From contig NZ_JAHKRK010000023.1 of the NCBI RefSeq assembly GCF_019396355.1, positions 1-59,354 on the forward strand: DNA of 59,354 bases, given 5' to 3'. Numbering within the stretch: position 1 is the stretch's first letter; each line of letters begins with the position of its first letter. Shown in pieces: positions 24,682 through 32,900 of this stretch. The position numbers and the translations under genes are program-made. The stretch is from Pseudonocardia nigra (GTDB taxonomy: Bacteria > Actinomycetota > Actinomycetes > Mycobacteriales > Pseudonocardiaceae). The notes beneath the pieces were generated by a model. The model was not told the origin of the DNA, made no database searches, and saw only the letters and a list, made by a program, of their open reading frames with translations.

Positions 24682-25368
24682 CTACGCGCTCGGCACGGTC
24701 CGCGCGGCGAGGGTGGTCAGCGCGGTCAGGTCGACGAGCGGCCCCTGGTCCGCGTCCGGGAGCGCGAAGAACTCGACCGTCGTCGCGGTGCGCGTGAACG
24801 GCCGGGGATGCAGGTAGGCGCGGCCGCTGCGCCCGCACAGGTACGTTGGGCACCCGGCCGCGCGGGTGAGGTCGGCGAGTCGCGCCGACCGCTCGGTGCT
24901 GATCGGGCCCTGCCGGGCGAGGACGCTGGATCGGACGATCTCGCCCGTCCAGCCGCACGCGCGCAGCAGCAGCGTCGTCGAGGTCTCGGCGACGGTCGCC
25001 AGGCTCTCGGTCGACCCGATGAGGTCGGCGACCTCGTCGACGACTGCGGCGATGCGAGCCCAGCCCGGCGCTCTCCGGTAGTACTGCCGGGTCAGCCTCG
25101 CGACCCGCCGCCGCGCCGTCTCGGGATCGGCGACGCGGACATCGCGGATCGCCGTGCCGCGCCCGTGCGGTAGATGCACCGGGACGACGAGCCACTGGCG
25201 CTGCGCAGCATCGGGCTGGCCCAGTCGCGCGCGGTGCTGGTAGTCGTGACGGCAGAACTGCACGTCGTCAAGTACGACCCACGTTGTCGAGGCCAGCAGT
25301 TTCGCCAGAGTGACCCATCGGGGAAACAGATTCGGTTGATGGATTGCGCACACGCGGCCGTCGTTCAT
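24682..25368 (-). CDS. WbqC-like family protein
   Basis: 228 residues. Family marks: VCAIHQPNLFPRWVTLAKLL at the N-terminus, then VVLDDVQFCRHDYQHRARL and LVVPV, followed by RVADPETARRRVARLTRQYY. WbqC proteins (PF08889) occur in O-antigen and other biosynthetic loci, and their chemistry is poorly defined. ATG 25368 overlaps the YdcF-like stop by four bases, so it is co-translated with it. Its presence with a radical SAM maturase and a small peptide suggests a second tailoring step, an inference from context only. Confidence 0.8.
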   Translation of the reverse strand: MNDGRVCAIHQPNLFPRWVTLAKLLASTTWVVLDDVQFCRHDYQHRARLGQPDAAQRQWLVVPVHLPHGRGTAIRDVRVADPETARRRVARLTRQYYRRAPGWARIAAVVDEVADLIGSTESLATVAETSTTLLLRACGWTGEIVRSSVLARQGPISTERSARLADLTRAAGCPTYLCGRSGRAYLHPRPFTRTATTVEFFALPDADQGPLVDLTALTTLAARTVPSA

Positions 25369-26072
25369 ACCGATCCGAGCAGGCGGCTGATGAATCCGCG
25401 ACCGACCAGCCGCGTATACGCCTGCTCGACTCCGATCGGCACGTCCTGTTCGACCGCGAAGCCCTGCTTCGGGTACTCGATGACCCGCTGCAGATCACCG
25501 ACCAGCATGTCGATGACGAGTTTCTCGTCGCCGATGCTCTTCACGTAGTCGGGCAACGCCAGCGGCTCCGACGCGCACACCACCGTCAGCTCGGGCCACA
25601 CCTTCCCGGCGGTGGCGTAGGCGCGCCGCTGCATGTACGGCTTCGAGATCAGCAACGCCGACCCCGGATGCACCCCTGCCCCGGCGAGGGCCTCGCGGGA
25701 CAGGGCGATGTTCGCCCCGGTGTTCGTGGCCTGCGGCTCGACCAGGATCGCCGACGGCGGAACTCCCAGCTCGATCGCTTGCTCCCGGTAGTGTTCGGCC
25801 TCTCCGCGGGGGAAGCGATCCCGGGTGGTCGGGCTCGTGGCGCCGGTGAACACCACCGTCGGGAACAAACCCGCCCGGAACAGCTCGGCCGCGTACACCG
25901 CCACACCGAGGTCATGGCTGCCCAGCCCGATGGCCACCTCGCACGGGCGCACCTGGTGCCCCATCTGGTGGTAGTCCCAGATCAGCTCGGCATCCTCCCG
26001 ATCCTGATCCGACACCACACCCAACTCACGTAAACCCACCTGCGAGAACCTCCACAAATCGGAATGGGTCAA
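25365..26072 (-). CDS. YdcF/DUF218-like protein
   Basis: About 235 residues if it starts at TTG 26072 (overlapping the regulator's TGA), or 224 from GTG 26039, which has GGAGG nine bases upstream; I cannot decide. DUF218 marks: AIGLGSHDLGVAVYAAELF, VVFTGATSPTTRDRF, VEPQATNTGANIALSREAL and ALLISKPYMQRRAY. Relatives include E. coli YdcF (reported to bind SAM) and SanA/ElyC envelope proteins. No signal peptide or membrane segment is visible here, so it is probably cytoplasmic. It is coupled to both neighbours in the regulator-YdcF-WbqC run. Confidence 0.85.
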   Translation of the reverse strand: MTHSDLWRFSQVGLRELGVVSDQDREDAELIWDYHQMGHQVRPCEVAIGLGSHDLGVAVYAAELFRAGLFPTVVFTGATSPTTRDRFPRGEAEHYREQAIELGVPPSAILVEPQATNTGANIALSREALAGAGVHPGSALLISKPYMQRRAYATAGKVWPELTVVCASEPLALPDYVKSIGDEKLVIDMLVGDLQRVIEYPKQGFAVEQDVPIGVEQAYTRLVGRGFISRLLGSV

Positions 26073-27145
26073 GCCACTGACATCGCCGTACGAATACGCC
26101 TGATGCTGTCGAGTTGATGGCGCAGTCCGTGCAGCGCGGCCATCTCGCGGGCCCGGTCGATCACCTGTGCGCCCTCGTTCCGAGTGGCCGGATCGGTCAG
26201 CAGGATATGTGCCCGAGCGCTGTTTAGCCGCACCAGCTGCAAGGGCGAGTCGTTGATCCGGTTCCGCTCGGCGAGATCGATGAACGCCAACGCCTGCCCC
26301 AGGTCGCCCCGCGCCCGGTGCGCGAGCGCGAGCTTCTGCTGCGCCACCGACCAGTCCGCCGCCTCGTCCAGCCGCTCGAACGCCTCGCTGGCCGCCGCCA
26401 TCGTCGTCAACGCGTGCTGCGCCGCGTCCGGACGCGGCACCTTGCTCAGCGCCGTGCCCACCCACAGCAGCGCCAAGGCCCGGTCCCGCTCGCTGAGCCG
26501 CTCATCCGTCGAGAGGCCCCGGTAACCCCGCGCCGACGACTCCAGGTCGCCGCCCATCTCCTCCAGCACGACCAACCCGAGGTCGGTTTGCGCCACCCGG
26601 CTGTCGATGCCCAGACGCGCGAACCCCTCCCGCGCAGCCAGGAACGACGCGCGTGCCGAGCCCGGCCCGACCAACCGTCCCTGATCCCGGCGGATCCCGC
26701 CTTGCAGGATCAGCGACCGGGCACGCAAGTAGCCGCCCCGCTCGTCCACCCCGGCCTCGGGAAACCGCATCAACCACCGCTCCAACAGCACGCTCGCCGA
26801 CCCGAAGTCCTGACGGCTCAACGCGACCGACGCCCGTTCCAGATCGTCGGTCCACGTCTCGAACTCCCAGCCCTGCGGCCGCCACGCCGCCGCCGCTGAC
26901 GGGCTCGCATCCGTGCGGCACAACATCTCGAATACTTGCTGCGCCGCCCCGTCCGCCCGCGAGAGCACCGTGTCCAGCATCGCCTGGGTCTCCGGACGCG
27001 GGAACGTCGCGGCCCCCGCCGCCTCCCACTTCGACACCGTCCGCGCCGCGACCCCCAGGTGCTCGGCGAACCCGCGCACGCTGAACCGCAGCGCCATCCG
27101 CAGCGCCCGCGCCTCCGCGCCCGTCCACCGCCGCACCACCGTCAC
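26069..27145 (-). CDS. HTH regulator with TPR-like C-terminal domain
   Basis: About 358 residues from GTG 27145. The helix-turn-helix lies near residues 20-40 (VRGFAEHLGVAARTVSKWEA), and the remainder is helical, Ala/Leu/Arg-rich and TPR-like (LGLVVLEEMGGDLESSARGY, KLALAHRARGDLGQALAFID). Regulators of this shape commonly precede actinobacterial RiPP or secondary-metabolite genes and often sense small ligands or peptides. First gene of the cluster; the 160-base gap to the divergent gene at 27306 should hold its promoter. Confidence 0.85.
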   Translation of the reverse strand: MTVVRRWTGAEARALRMALRFSVRGFAEHLGVAARTVSKWEAAGAATFPRPETQAMLDTVLSRADGAAQQVFEMLCRTDASPSAAAAWRPQGWEFETWTDDLERASVALSRQDFGSASVLLERWLMRFPEAGVDERGGYLRARSLILQGGIRRDQGRLVGPGSARASFLAAREGFARLGIDSRVAQTDLGLVVLEEMGGDLESSARGYRGLSTDERLSERDRALALLWVGTALSKVPRPDAAQHALTTMAAASEAFERLDEAADWSVAQQKLALAHRARGDLGQALAFIDLAERNRINDSPLQLVRLNSARAHILLTDPATRNEGAQVIDRAREMAALHGLRHQLDSIRRIRTAMSVA

Positions 27146-27305
27146 GACCCACCAACTCCCCGTACCGCGGCCCGCACCCGACCTACGGCAGGCCGCCGCC
27201 AGCGCTGATCGTCCCAGGTCAGAACACCATCCGTCGGCACAGGTGCGACAACAGTTCCACACCCGATCATCCCGCCCCGGCCGCTCCGCGGCCCACGATC
27301 AACCC

Positions 27306-27563
27306 GTGGCCCCCACCAGGCACGCCGACCCCGGCAGCTGCCCCCAGACCGCCGGTCGGCGCGGTGCGACCCCGACCCGCCGCGCCGACCGGCATCCCAC
27401 CCCGCAGCCCCGACGACCAGGGCGTCACCGCGCACCCGCCGCCGCGATACGCCAACCCCGGGAAGCCGCCCGCGAACGCCGGGAGCGCCGCGCTTGTGCG
27501 CGGTGGTGCCGCCTCACCTGGCAGGACCACCTCGCCTTCGTCCGCGCCCGCTACCTGCCATGA
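27306..27563 (+). CDS. small basic hypothetical protein
   Basis: 85 residues, very rich in Arg/Pro/Ala, with a more ordinary C-terminus (CARWCRLTWQDHLAFVRARY). The main support is that its TGA overlaps the ATG of the next gene (ATGA). GTG 27306 is a weak start and the true one may lie further in. Function unknown. Confidence 0.4.
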   Translation: MAPTRHADPGSCPQTAGRRGATPTRRADRHPTPQPRRPGRHRAPAAAIRQPREAARERRERRACARWCRLTWQDHLAFVRARYLP

Positions 27564-27793
27564 GCGAGGACCGCCCCGACGACGCCGTGCACGAAAGCCC
27601 CGGCGACCGCGCCGAGCAGGCGTTCACGGCCGCCGCCCGCCTCCTCGCGACTCAGCCCGGCAGCATCCAGCGCGCCCTCGCCACACACCACCACGCCCCC
27701 GACGGACGCTGCGCCGCCTGCGGCACCATCAGCCGCTGGCCCTGCGCCATCGCCACCATCGCCCAGCGCGCAGCCCGACTCACCAACCCCTGA
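27560..27793 (+). CDS. small Cys-motif protein, paralogue of 15184-15477
   Basis: 77 residues: acidic N-terminus, then QPGSIQRALATHHHAPDGRC, AACGTISRWPCAIATIAQRA. The pattern H-DG-CAAC-RWPC-IA is shared with the protein at 15184-15477. The three cysteines suggest a small metal site. It ends 17 bases before the HNH fragment at 27811 and may be the last gene of the inserted segment. Confidence 0.65.
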   Translation: MSEDRPDDAVHESPGDRAEQAFTAAARLLATQPGSIQRALATHHHAPDGRCAACGTISRWPCAIATIAQRAARLTNP

Positions 27794-27810
27794 GCGCCGT
27801 CCACGGACCC

Positions 27811-28009
27811 GTGACAGACCGCGATCGCCGCCTCCGACCGTGGGAGCACGGGGGCGAGACCACCCTGGCGAACCTGGTGATGTTGTGCCGGGCGCACCGG
27901 CGGGTGGGCCGTCCGGATCCGCGACGGGCTCCCGGAGTTCCTCCCGCCCCGATGGGTCGATCCACAGCAGACACCCCGCCGCAAACCGCGCCCCCACCTG
28001 GTGATCTGA
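27811..28009 (+). pseudogene. HNH endonuclease C-terminal fragment
   Basis: Reads LRPWEHGGETTLANLVMLCR-AH (the HNH core), then after a frame change near 27910 IRDGLPEFLPPRWVDPQQT and KPRPHLVI with TGA at 28007-28009. This is the usual C-terminus of DUF222/HNH proteins. The DUF222 half of such a gene lies at 19633-20438 in the same orientation; about 130 middle residues are in neither piece. From 28010 to 28227 I see no gene, only the promoter of the next one. Confidence 0.7.
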
Positions 28010-28179
28010 CCGATGCACGGGCGCGCACCGGTAGCGCAACGGCGTGGGCTGCTGATCTCGCAGTGGTCGGGGCCCGCACGCGGGCACCCGTCCCTCGGAC
28101 GGCCCGCCGCATCGCGCGCAGCCCGCCCTCGGTGCAGGAGCCCAACCCGGACCGTCGGAACGATCCTGACTTTGCTGCT

Positions 28180-28218
28180 ACTTTTAACAGACCTCCAAAC
28201 TGTCACTACCTTAAAAGT
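28180..28218. promoter_or_regulatory. inverted repeat upstream of the AlbA_2 gene
   Basis: ACTTTTAA (28180-28187) and TTAAAAGT (28211-28218) form a perfect 8-base inverted repeat 23 bases apart, in an unusually AT-rich patch ending 9 bases before GTG 28228. Likely promoter/operator, possibly autoregulatory because the gene product has DNA-binding-like ends. Confidence 0.5.
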
Positions 28219-28227
28219 GGGTCCAAA

Positions 28228-29934
28228 GTGCAGGACGAGCTTGTCACCGCACTGCGTCAGCTCCGACGCGGCACCAGGCCGCGCAAGCTGGAGAGCCAGA
28301 CGCTCGACTTCAAGGCGCCGTCTCGGAGCGCGAAGGAGACCTTCGCCAACCTCACCGACGCCGCAGTGTGCTTCGCGAACGCGGCAGGCGGGCTGATCGT
28401 CCTGGGCGTGGCCGACGATGTGGCCGGCACGGATGCCGTCACCGGCACCGACCTGACGCCGTCAGCGATCCGCCGCGCCATCTACGAGCGCACGTCGCCG
28501 GGACTCGACGTCATCGTGGCCGAGGAGGTCGTCGAAGGGCGCACCGTTCTCGTCATCACGGTTCCCGAAGGGCTCGAGGTGTACGGCACCGCGACGGGCC
28601 GCTACTCCTGGCGCCGGGAAACCGACTGCCTCCCGATGACCGCCGACGATGTCGGCCGCTTGCGTGAGGAGCGGGCGAGCGAGGACTGGTCGGCTCGTTC
28701 GGCGGGGCGTGGCGGAGCCGATCACGCCGATCCGACGGCTCTCGCGCGGGCCCGATCCCTGCTGCTCGCGGTGCCGGAGCGCGGTGCCGCAGCCCTGGCC
28801 GACGGCAGTCCGGAGGACCTGCTGACCGGCTTGGGGGTGCTCACGCCGAGGAAGGCCCTCACGAACGCCGGCTGGCTGATGTTCGGCCCACGCAGCGAGC
28901 GAGACCTGCCGAGGGTCGTCTACCAACACCGGCAGGCAGCAGGGGGTGAAGCTGATCACGTGCTGCGGATGAGCGAGCCGCTCGTGCTCGTCGTCGAGCG
29001 CCTGTTCGAGATCGTGGAGGCCCGCCTCACCTACACCCCGGTCAATCTGCCGGCCGGGCAGCAACTCGCCGTCGCGGACTTCCCGCCGGTCGCGCTCCGC
29101 GAAGCACTGCTCAACGCGGTGGTCCACGGCGACCATCGGACCGGACGGCCGATCCAGGTGGAGCACTCTCCCGACTGGCTCAGCATCACGTCGCCAGGAC
29201 CACTGGTGGCCGGCGTGACGCCGGGCAACATCCTCCGGCACCCACACCGGGCGCGGTTCCGCTCGCTGTTCAACGCATTCCGTCACCTGGGGCTCGTGGA
29301 ACAGGTCGGACAGGGCATCGACCGGATGTACCGCGAGATGCTCCGGTTCGGCCGAGTGCCGCCGCGGATCACCGACGACCGCGATCAGGTGTCCGTCACG
29401 TTCACGGCGGACCGCCCCAACATCCGGATTGCGCGCTTCGTGGCGGGTCTCCCATCCAATGAGCAGGACGACCTCGACGTCCTCCTGATCATCGACCTCC
29501 TTCGCCGACGCCGCAGTGTGACCGCGAGGGACGTCTTTCCCCACATCCAACGCTCCGTGGAGGACGCCCAGCAGCTGTTGCGCCGACTCGCGGACGACGA
29601 TCGCGGTCTACTCGAACCGAGCCAGGGCACCGTCGGCCGGAAGCTGCCCAACTACCGGCTCCGCGGCTCGGTCCTGGCCGAGCTCGGCCCGGCCGTGGCC
29701 TACCACCGCGCCCCGTCCTCGGAGCGCGAGAGAAAGATCATCGAGCATCTCGCCGAGTACGGCGGGATCAACAACAGGACCGTGCAGAACATGTTCGACG
29801 TCGATGTCTACCGTGCCTCCGCGATCCTGCGCGAGCTGGTCGGACGCGGGATCCTCGTCCGCACCTCGGAGCAGCAACGCGGGCAGACCGTCCGCTACGG
29901 CCCCGGCGAGGCGGTTCCCCGCAAGAAGCGCTGA
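28228..29934 (+). CDS. AlbA_2 / RecG-C-like ATP-binding regulator
   Basis: 568 residues from GTG 28228. N-terminal AlbA_2 (Schlafen-type) domain: LESQTLDFKAPSRSAKETFA and CFANAAGGLIVLGVAD. The middle is HATPase_c_4-like: PPVALREALLNAVVHGDH, ITSPGPLVAG, LVEQVGQGIDRMYREMLRFG. The C-terminus has two winged-helix-like segments (RRRRSVTARDVFPHIQRS and HLAEYGGINNRTVQNMFDV). Such proteins are common in defence islands and near mobile elements; some act as transcription regulators. It ends 22 bases from the convergent pglW stop, so it may regulate or assist BREX, but this is context only. Confidence 0.85.
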   Translation: MQDELVTALRQLRRGTRPRKLESQTLDFKAPSRSAKETFANLTDAAVCFANAAGGLIVLGVADDVAGTDAVTGTDLTPSAIRRAIYERTSPGLDVIVAEEVVEGRTVLVITVPEGLEVYGTATGRYSWRRETDCLPMTADDVGRLREERASEDWSARSAGRGGADHADPTALARARSLLLAVPERGAAALADGSPEDLLTGLGVLTPRKALTNAGWLMFGPRSERDLPRVVYQHRQAAGGEADHVLRMSEPLVLVVERLFEIVEARLTYTPVNLPAGQQLAVADFPPVALREALLNAVVHGDHRTGRPIQVEHSPDWLSITSPGPLVAGVTPGNILRHPHRARFRSLFNAFRHLGLVEQVGQGIDRMYREMLRFGRVPPRITDDRDQVSVTFTADRPNIRIARFVAGLPSNEQDDLDVLLIIDLLRRRRSVTARDVFPHIQRSVEDAQQLLRRLADDDRGLLEPSQGTVGRKLPNYRLRGSVLAELGPAVAYHRAPSSERERKIIEHLAEYGGINNRTVQNMFDVDVYRASAILRELVGRGILVRTSEQQRGQTVRYGPGEAVPRKKR

Positions 29935-29955
29935 TCGAGGCACCAGCACGAACTT

Positions 29956-32900
29956 CTACGCCGCACTCGCCGACGTCCAGCTCGACGGCGCCACGATCCA
30001 CTCCTCCGCGCTCTCGATGCCGATCGCGTGGCCGTCGATGCGCGGGGGCTGCCGCCCGTCCTCGGCGGGACACAGCAGCACGACCGTGCGCGGCCCGCCA
30101 TTGCGGCCCGCCACCCGTGCGGCGTCGAGCACCCGGTTGAGCAGCGCCGGGCCGCCGGCATACCGGCCGAGCGGCGTGAGCTGGTCGAGCACGAGCACGT
30201 CGCGCTCCGACCACTCCCGCTCGAGCTGCTCCCACGCGGCGTCGACCACCCGGTGCAGGTTGCTGCGCGCGCGGGCATCCGCATCGGGCGCATCCGCGCG
30301 CAGGACGAGCCCGAAGTCGGTGATCCGCCGCTGCGCCGCGACCTGCCGCAGCGCGCCGACGAAGGCCGCGGAGACGTCCACCGGCTCGACGCCCGTCACC
30401 TCCGTCACCCGGCGGCGGCCGGCTGCCCAGCGGGACCGCCGGAAGGTGACGAGCCGGGCGCCGCCGTGGTCGAGGACGTAGGCGATCCGGGCCTCCGGCT
30501 CGCCGCCGACCGCCGCGACCGCGACGCCCGTTGCCGGGCCGACCGACGTCTCCGGCTGCCGCGAGCTGCTGGCGGTGACCGACGTCGGCGGCACCAGGCG
30601 TTCGCCGTCCCACCGCAGGTCGAAGCCGGCCTCGCGGAGCAGGCGCGACAGCTCCAAGCCGTCCGGCAGCGGCGCGAGGCCGGGGAATCGGGCGCCGACC
30701 CGCGCGCTGAGCGCGGCCGGGCTCAGCCCTTCCGTCGACACCCCGGCGCCGGCCTGGGACAGGCGCAGCGCGCGGATCGGATCCAGGTCGCGCGGATAGA
30801 TCTCGAGCCGGGCGTTGGCCCACACCGTCGCCGACGTCGCCGCGGCGAGCTGCACCAGGCGTCGCTCGTCGGGGACGAGCTCGAACCGGAGCGCGACCTC
30901 GGCGAGGGTCCGCACCACCGTGATCGGCGTCGGCAACGGGTCGCGCGCGGCCAGCGTCACGGCCTCGTCGGCCACCGCAACGGCCATGTCGAGCAGCTGC
31001 GCGTCGCTCGGGGTGTCGAGCGACTCGTCATCCGACACCTGCAGGGCCACGATCAGCCAGTCGCTGTGCCGACGCGTGGCGAACCGGGGCGCGTCGGTGA
31101 GGGCGTCCGCCTCGACCGCGGCGCGCAGCACCGCGTAGCCGTAGGCGCGGCGGCGTTCCACGATCTCCTCACGCACACAGCCGCGTGACGCGAGGAGTTG
31201 TTCGACCAGCTCGGAGGCCGCCGCCACGCGGCGCAGCCCGCGCAGGATCTCCTCGAGCTCCGTCCGGACGTCGATCAGCCACGGATCGGCGACCCACTGC
31301 TTGCGGCGGGCGCCCATGATCTGGGCGATCCGCGCGCCGGTCAGCCCCAGTTCGGCGGCGACCTGGGCGAGCGTCGGCCACCGCGTTCCGGGCAGCTCGC
31401 CCTGGTCGCTCGGCAGGCCGAGCAGTCGGCGGGTCAGGTCGGCCTGGTCGACACCGCGCTTCCCCGGCAGGGGAATCAGGCGGGGCGCGATCTGGTCCAG
31501 GCTCGGGGGCGCACCACGGTCGTCGGCGGGCGCACCCCGATCGGGGCCCGGGACGGGCGCCGCGAAGGCACGCCGCCACTGGCTGGTCCGGCTGACGAGC
31601 TCGGTGCGGGTGAGCTTCGACAGCCCACGGGCCTTCCACAGCTCGCGCGTGGGGACGTCGAGGAGCTCGCCGACCGTATTGGCGCCGAGCCGCTGGGCCG
31701 CCGCCACTGCCCGCAGGGACAGACCGGCCGCGTCGAGTGCGGTCTCGGGGGTGGCCGCCTCGGCCGCTTCGTCGCGCAGCTCCTGGGGATCATCGGTTGG
31801 TGTGAAGGACGTGGTGGCCGGGCGCGCCTCGTCGACCGTGGTGAAGACCCGTCCCCACGCCTGACGCATCGCCGCCGGCGTCGGAAAGCGCTGGTCGGCG
31901 TCGCGGTGCAGCGCCTTGCGGAAGAACGCCGTGAGCGGCTCGCGCAGCGCCGCATCGAAGAGCTCGGCCGACAACGTCACCTCGTCCACAAACTGCGCGT
32001 CGGTGCCGTCGTCACCCCACACCGGCACTTCGAGGCTGGCCATCTCGTGCAGCGTGACCGCTGCCGCGTACAGCTCGGCGGCCCCGTCGTAGGTCGGCCG
32101 GCGGGCGCTGCCGAGGAAGGGGTCGCGGTACCCGCGCGTTCCGGCCTGGACGTCCGATGCGGCGGCGCCTGCGAGGGAGAAGTCGAACAGCACCAGGGCT
32201 GATCCACGTTTCGGGTGGCGCCGGACCCCGAGGTTGTCCGGCTTGATGTCTCGATGGAACGTGTCGCGGCGCGCCAGGTAGTCGAGGACGTCCAGCAGCT
32301 GGTCGCCGAACCGCTGCAGCTGGTCCGGCACGAGCGCGCCGTCGGTGCGCAGGAGGTGGGCGAGCGTCTGCTCCCCCGCATTGTCGATCTCGATGGCGTG
32401 CCGGATGCCGAGCGGAAAAGCGCCCCGCTTGAGGAGCACGAGGTGCTCGTGGCGCAGCCCTTCCAGCACCACCGCCTCGTCGCCGAGGCGTTCCTCGGAC
32501 TGTGCCGATCGCCCCACCTTGAGCACGGACTCCAGCCCGTCGCGCTGCACGAGGAACGCGCGCGCGGTGGCGCCGGTGCCCAGCACGCGCAGGACCGTGC
32601 AGCCGTCCGGCAGTTCGGTTCCCGGCTGCGCCTCCCACGGGTCCTGCTCCTCGTCGACCGGCCGCTCCGGGCGCACGACCTTGTCCAGCTCGACGAGGAA
32701 GTCCTCGACGTCGGCGGGCCGGTCGCCGACGCGGGGCGCGGTGGCCAGCTCGATCAACGTGTCGACGTCGGGCGGGATCGCGTCGGAGACGGCCGAGGGA
32801 TGCAGTCCGCCCTCGGCCGCGAGCCGCTCCATCAGCTCGGGCCGCCCGGCGGCGGGTGCGCGCCCGGTGAGGATCAGGTAGGCGGTGGCGCCGAGCCCGA

